Part shown: positions 60,160-64,000 of the stretch, one piece after another
Position numbering within the stretch: the stretch's first letter is position 1
Layout of the letters: each line of letters starts with the position of its first letter
Assembly (NCBI RefSeq): GCF_013607875.1
Contig: NZ_VDES01000003.1
Span: 339,819-403,818 of the forward strand
Direction: 5' to 3'
DNA length: 64,000 nucleotides
Source: Blastomonas ursincola
Lineage (GTDB): Bacteria; Pseudomonadota; Alphaproteobacteria; Sphingomonadales; Sphingomonadaceae
Notes under the pieces: model-generated
Database searches by the model: none
The model's input: only the letters and a program-made list of their open reading frames with translations
What the model was told of the DNA's origin: nothing
Made by a program: the position numbers and the translations under genes

Positions 60160-61743
60160 ATGCTGGCTACCGCCACCAATGCGCGTACCGACTTGGGTTC
60201 CACCGTCCGCTACTGGGCCGAAGAGCGCCCCGACGCCATCGCCATGGACGATGGGATCACCCGCATCAGCTATCGCGAGCTCGACCAGATGGCCGATCGC
60301 TATGCCCGCGCCTTTGTCGCTTCCGGCCTGGCGCCTGGCAACCGCATCGCCTGGCTGGGCAAGAACGCCAGCCTGTATTTCACGCTGCTGATCGCTGCGA
60401 GCCGCGCCGGCCTCGCGATGGTGCCGGTGGGCTGGCGGCTCGCGGTGCCCGAAGTGCGCTATATCCTGTCCGATACCGAAGCGGCGCTGCTGGTCTGCCA
60501 GCCCTTTTCCGCCGAGACCGCCAGGGCGGCGGCCGAGGGGCTGGACAGCCTGAAGACACTGCTGATCGATGCCGAGGGAGACGCCTCGGGCCTGCAATCG
60601 CTCGACATCTGGGCCGCGGAACAGGGCGATGCTGCGCTGCCGCAAGTCGATCCCGAGCGCGGCGTGCTGCAGCTCTACACCTCGGGCACCACCGGTCACC
60701 CCAAGGGCGCGGTGCTGTGCAATCGCAACATGTTTGCGCTACGACCGATCATCGAGGCTTCGGATGTCGACTGGTACAAGGTGAGTGTCGAGGATTCGAT
60801 GCTGGTCATCATGCCCGTTGCGCATATTGCCGGATCGGGAGTCGGCACGATCGCCTTCTACAATGGCTGCCGCGCGGTCATCCGCGCCGAATTCTCGCCC
60901 GATGCGGTGCTCGATTGCGTCGCGGATGGCGTCACGCACATGTTCCTGGTGCCGACCGCGCTGCAGATGGTGGTCAACCACCCGCGCGCCGCGACGACCG
61001 ACTGGTCGCGGCTCAAGCTCGTCATGTACGGTGCCGCGCCGATCCCGCTCGAACTGCTGCGCCAGTGCATGCACGTGATGGGCGCGGAATTCTGCCAGCA
61101 ATATGGCATGACTGAAACCACCGGCACCTTTTGCGCGCTGCCGCCGGAGGACCATGACCCCAATGGCAACCAGCGGATGCGGTCTGCCGGCAAGGCGCTT
61201 CCCGGCGTGGAAATCCGGATCATCGATGCGGCGGGCAACCCCGTGCCCAACGGCACGATCGGCGAGATCGCCACTCGCTCACCGCTCAACATGACCGGTT
61301 ACTGGCGCAACGAGGCCAAGACGCGCGAGACGGTCGATGGCGATGGCTGGCTGCGCACGGGCGATGCCGCCTATATGGACGACGACGGCTATGTTTATAT
61401 CCAGGACCGGGTAAAGGACATGATCATCTCGGGCGGCGAGAACGTTTATCCCGCCGAGGTCGAGAACGCGATCTTCGGCCATCCCGATGTGCTCGAGGTT
61501 GCGGTGATCGGCATTCCCGACGACAAATGGGGCGAGGCGGTGAAAGCGGTGGTAGTGCCCAAGCCGGGACACGAGGTCGATCCTGCCTCGGTCATCGCCT
61601 GGGCGCGCGAGCGGATCGCGCCGTTCAAGGCCCCCAAGAGCGTGGATGTCATTCCGGAAATGCCACGCAATGCCACCGGCAAGATCCTGCGGCGCGAGTT
61701 GCGCGCGCCGTATTGGGAGGGTCAGGAGCGCGCGGTCGCCTGA
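60160..61743 (+). CDS. Acyl-CoA synthetase (AMP-forming), long-chain type
   Basis: A 527-residue ANL-superfamily ligase. The P-loop YTSGTTGHPKGAVL lies near residue 170, QQYGMTETTG near 310, TGDAAYMDDDGYVYIQDRVKD near 405 and the catalytic lysine in PRNATGKILRREL near 510. SGGENVYPAEVENAI is the hinge signature. The substrate is unknown. It is not sequence-close to the synthetase at 21358. A promoter lies upstream and the stop overlaps that of the convergent DMT transporter by 22 bases. Confidence 0.92.
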   Translation: MLATATNARTDLGSTVRYWAEERPDAIAMDDGITRISYRELDQMADRYARAFVASGLAPGNRIAWLGKNASLYFTLLIAASRAGLAMVPVGWRLAVPEVRYILSDTEAALLVCQPFSAETARAAAEGLDSLKTLLIDAEGDASGLQSLDIWAAEQGDAALPQVDPERGVLQLYTSGTTGHPKGAVLCNRNMFALRPIIEASDVDWYKVSVEDSMLVIMPVAHIAGSGVGTIAFYNGCRAVIRAEFSPDAVLDCVADGVTHMFLVPTALQMVVNHPRAATTDWSRLKLVMYGAAPIPLELLRQCMHVMGAEFCQQYGMTETTGTFCALPPEDHDPNGNQRMRSAGKALPGVEIRIIDAAGNPVPNGTIGEIATRSPLNMTGYWRNEAKTRETVDGDGWLRTGDAAYMDDDGYVYIQDRVKDMIISGGENVYPAEVENAIFGHPDVLEVAVIGIPDDKWGEAVKAVVVPKPGHEVDPASVIAWARERIAPFKAPKSVDVIPEMPRNATGKILRRELRAPYWEGQERAVA

Positions 61744-62651
61744 TCGCGCAGCTTCGCCAGCCGGTTTTCGCGTAGCGCGATGTACAGGCCGGAGCCGATG
61801 ATGAGCGGTGCCCCGATCCAGGTCGCGGGCACCGGCCATTTGTCCCAGATGAGATAGCCGAACAGCGCCGCCCAGATGAGGCTCGAATAGTCCATAGGCA
61901 GCACCACCGATACCGGTGCGAGGCGCAGCGACCAGGTGATGCCAAGCTGCGCAAAGGCCCCGAACAGCCCCATCAGCGCGATGATGCCCCAAGTGTGCGC
62001 GTCGTGCATCTGGCCGACGAACAGCATCGCAATGCCCAGCGGCACCATGGAGCTCAGCGAGAACCAAAACATCGTCGTGATCGGATTCTCGGTTTCGCCG
62101 AGCTTGCGGATGATGATGCTGACAAAGGCCGTCACCGCGACGCCGGTCAGCGACACGATGGCGCCGAGCATCGGGATGTGCCCGTCGCCAGGCTGTACCA
62201 CGATCAGTACGCCTGCGAGCCCTGCGGCAATTGCACTCCAGCGGTGCACCCCAACGGCTTCTTTCAGGAGCACGATCGACAGCAAGGTGGCGACGATCGG
62301 AACCATGAAGCCGATCGCGGTGGCCTCGGCGATCGGGAGGAGCGCGAAGGAGAGAAAGTTCAGCGACATCGCGACCATGCCGATGACCATGCGGCTGACA
62401 TGCGCCCAGGGACGCTCCGTCCGCAGCGCGGCGAGCCCGGGCCCCGCCAGCGCGATCGGGATAAGCACGATGATTCCGGCCAGCTGGCGATAGAACACGC
62501 TTTCCAGCACATGCACCCCGCGATCGGACGCCAGCTTGACGCAGGCGAACATCGCGGTGATCGAAATGGCGGCGAACAACCGGATGACGATGGCAGAAAG
62601 CGCCTGGTTCCGGTGCTCACCAGGGGCAGGAGTCGGTTCGGGCAGGTCCAT
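61722..62651 (-). CDS. EamA/DMT-family transporter
   Basis: A 309-residue membrane protein with ten predicted helices in two EamA repeats, as in RhaT/YdcZ-type drug and metabolite exporters. FYRQLAGIIVLIPIAL and LPIAEATAIGFMVPIVATLLS are in the first repeat, and LRLAPVSVVLPMDYSSLIWAALFG, read in two parts, in the second. The cargo is unknown. I chose the ATG at 62651, with AGGG six bases upstream, from several in-frame options. It is divergent from the acyl-CoA dehydrogenase gene across 206 bases. Confidence 0.88.
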   Translation of the reverse strand: MDLPEPTPAPGEHRNQALSAIVIRLFAAISITAMFACVKLASDRGVHVLESVFYRQLAGIIVLIPIALAGPGLAALRTERPWAHVSRMVIGMVAMSLNFLSFALLPIAEATAIGFMVPIVATLLSIVLLKEAVGVHRWSAIAAGLAGVLIVVQPGDGHIPMLGAIVSLTGVAVTAFVSIIIRKLGETENPITTMFWFSLSSMVPLGIAMLFVGQMHDAHTWGIIALMGLFGAFAQLGITWSLRLAPVSVVLPMDYSSLIWAALFGYLIWDKWPVPATWIGAPLIIGSGLYIALRENRLAKLRDQATARS

Positions 62652-62857
62652 CGCTGCCCTGCTAACAGCAGCAGGCGCGCGCGTCATCCCGGCAATGCGC
62701 AGTTTCGCCGCATTATCGCGGCCAAGTGCCAAGTTTCCTGCATTTTCGCATCACCTTGGCCCAAAAGGACAGGGGGCTGCACTCTGGCCAAAGCCACCCG
62801 GTTCGATTAATCGCCAGATCAAAAGCGGCATTCCCCGCAACAGGCCACAGGATGACC

Positions 62858-64000
62858 ATGACCGACCAGTTCGAGCTCACCGAAGACCAGCTTGCCATCC
62901 AGGAAGCGGCACGCAAATTCACCGCCGACCGTATCACGCCCTTTGCCGCAGAATGGGACGAGAAGCATATCTTCCCGCGCGACACCATCAAGGAAGCAGC
63001 GGATCTTGGCTTTGCGGCGATCTATGTCAGCGAGGAAAGCGGCGGTATCGGCCTGGGGCGGCTCGAGGCAGCGCTGATCATGGAAGCCATGGCCTATGGC
63101 TGCCCCTCGACCAGCGCGTTCATCTCGATCCACAACATGGCCGCCTGGATGATCGACAGCTTCGGTTCGGAAGAGCTCAAGGCGCGCTATCTGCCCGACC
63201 TCGTCACGATGGACAAGATCGCCAGCTATTGCCTGACCGAGCCGGGATCGGGTTCGGACGCCGCTGCGCTCAAGACCAAGGCGGTGCGCGACGGCGATCA
63301 TTATGTGCTCAACGGCTCCAAGCAGTTCATCAGCGGCGCGGGCGCGAACGATGTCTATGTCACCATGGTCCGCACGGGCGAAGATGGCCCCAAGGGAATC
63401 AGCTGCCTGGTGATCGATAAGGATACGCCCGGCGTCAGCTTTGGCGCGAACGAGAAGAAGCTGGGATGGCACAGCCAGCCGACCGCGCAGGTGATCTTCG
63501 AGGATGCGCGCATTCCGGTCGCCAACCGCGTCGGGGCGGAGGGCGATGGCTTCCGCTTTGCCATGATGGGTCTGGACGGCGGCCGCCTGAACATCGGTGC
63601 GTGCTCGCTGGGCGGGGCGCAGCGGTGCCTTGACGAGGCGATAGCCTATACCAATGACCGCAAGCAGTTCGGCAAGCGGATCAGCGATTTCCAGAACACC
63701 CAATTCATGCTCGCCGACATGGCGACCGATCTGGAGGCGGCGCGCGCGCTGCTCTATCTCGCCGCTGCCAAGGTCACCGCCAATGCGCCCGACAAGACCA
63801 AGTTCGCCGCCATGGCCAAGCGCCTGAGCACCGACAGCGGTTCGAAGATTGTCAACGATGCTTTGCAACTCTTTGGTGGATATGGCTATTTGCAAGACTA
63901 CCCGATCGAGCGCTTCTGGCGCGACCTGCGGGTGCATTCGATCCTCGAAGGCACCAACCAGGTGATGCGGATGATCGTCGCGCGCGAAATGCTGCGCCAG
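62858..64000 (+). CDS. Acyl-CoA dehydrogenase, isobutyryl-CoA dehydrogenase-like (3' end outside window)
   Basis: The 381 codons present run to the last base of the window without a stop. This FAD enzyme oxidises acyl-CoA to 2-enoyl-CoA. CLTEPGSGSDAAALKTKA, KQFISGAGANDVYV and QLFGGYGYLQDYPIERFWRD are family landmarks, and the catalytic glutamate is in SILEGTNQVMRMIVAREMLRQ, split here after EGTN. Since family members usually end a few residues past this point, it is nearly complete. It resembles the isobutyryl-CoA type of valine breakdown. AGGA five bases before favours the ATG at 62858 over the one at 62852. Confidence 0.92.
   Translation, partial: MTDQFELTEDQLAIQEAARKFTADRITPFAAEWDEKHIFPRDTIKEAADLGFAAIYVSEESGGIGLGRLEAALIMEAMAYGCPSTSAFISIHNMAAWMIDSFGSEELKARYLPDLVTMDKIASYCLTEPGSGSDAAALKTKAVRDGDHYVLNGSKQFISGAGANDVYVTMVRTGEDGPKGISCLVIDKDTPGVSFGANEKKLGWHSQPTAQVIFEDARIPVANRVGAEGDGFRFAMMGLDGGRLNIGACSLGGAQRCLDEAIAYTNDRKQFGKRISDFQNTQFMLADMATDLEAARALLYLAAAKVTANAPDKTKFAAMAKRLSTDSGSKIVNDALQLFGGYGYLQDYPIERFWRDLRVHSILEGTNQVMRMIVAREMLRQ

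Noticed and set aside
62804-62815. CGATTAATCG palindrome before the acyl-CoA dehydrogenase gene as a further operator
   Set aside because: The half-sites are in another arrangement and the 10-bp palindrome is too short to judge; kept only as a note.
1-64000. tRNA, rRNA, CRISPR arrays, insertion sequences or prophage
   Set aside because: I looked through all gaps over about 100 bases and saw no cloverleaf, regular direct-repeat array, transposase or phage gene.

Overview
The window is a 64 kb chromosomal segment of a high-GC alphaproteobacterium, most likely a member of the Sphingomonadales. The evidence is the gene neighbourhoods: hisZ beside purA, hrcA-grpE followed by dnaK-dnaJ, an aa3-oxidase subunit IV gene directly before pntAA-pntAB-pntB, and a split glycine decarboxylase gcvPA/gcvPB behind a tandem glycine riboswitch. 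The product types also fit, including a vgr-related metallopeptidase-like protein, an EcfG-like sigma factor and several acyl-CoA enzymes. I saw no rRNA, tRNA, CRISPR, prophage or insertion sequence. Genes are densely packed and many overlap by 1 to 4 bases.

Layout. 0-5 kb: the end of a gene, hisZ, an esterase fused to a Cys-rich module, purA and a receiver-like/MarR-like regulator. 5-11 kb: the heat-shock block hrcA-grpE and dnaK-dnaJ, with a small minus-strand pair (copper chaperone, vgr-related) between them. 11-16 kb: a minus-strand polyamine block that makes putrescine from agmatine (aguA, aguB), a periplasmic methyltransferase and an M28 peptidase. 16-21 kb: an ECF sigma factor, glnE, a one-cysteine BCP peroxiredoxin and an M23 peptidase with a structured leader.

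21-30 kb: a catabolic module of acyl-CoA synthetase, CYP108-like P450, aldehyde dehydrogenase, thiolase, SDR, enoyl-CoA hydratase and a TetR regulator. The same 18-bp palindrome lies before its first gene and before the thiolase, so the module is probably one regulon. 30-38 kb: a DUF2147 protein, a beta-helix protein with a diheme cytochrome, mtnP, an MpaB-like protein, a PAS-GGDEF-EAL-PilZ protein and a YceI lipoprotein.

38-45.4 kb: a sulfatase module. It holds two type I sulfatases, a GST-like protein and a small membrane protein. On the other strand are a lipoprotein formylglycine-generating enzyme able to activate the sulfatases, a TetR regulator and a DUF1330-type gene. An inverted repeat before the DUF1330-tetR pair recurs, with one arm mismatch and identical spacing, at the promoter of the GST-sulfatase operon. 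This is the best candidate here for an undescribed, self-contained system.

45-64 kb: recQ, a sigma-54-type response regulator with an altered GAFTGA loop, the transhydrogenase operon, a racemase, a dGTPase, the glycine cleavage operon, an isoprenylcysteine-type methyltransferase, a DUF938 methyltransferase, a second acyl-CoA synthetase, a DMT transporter and an acyl-CoA dehydrogenase cut by the window edge.
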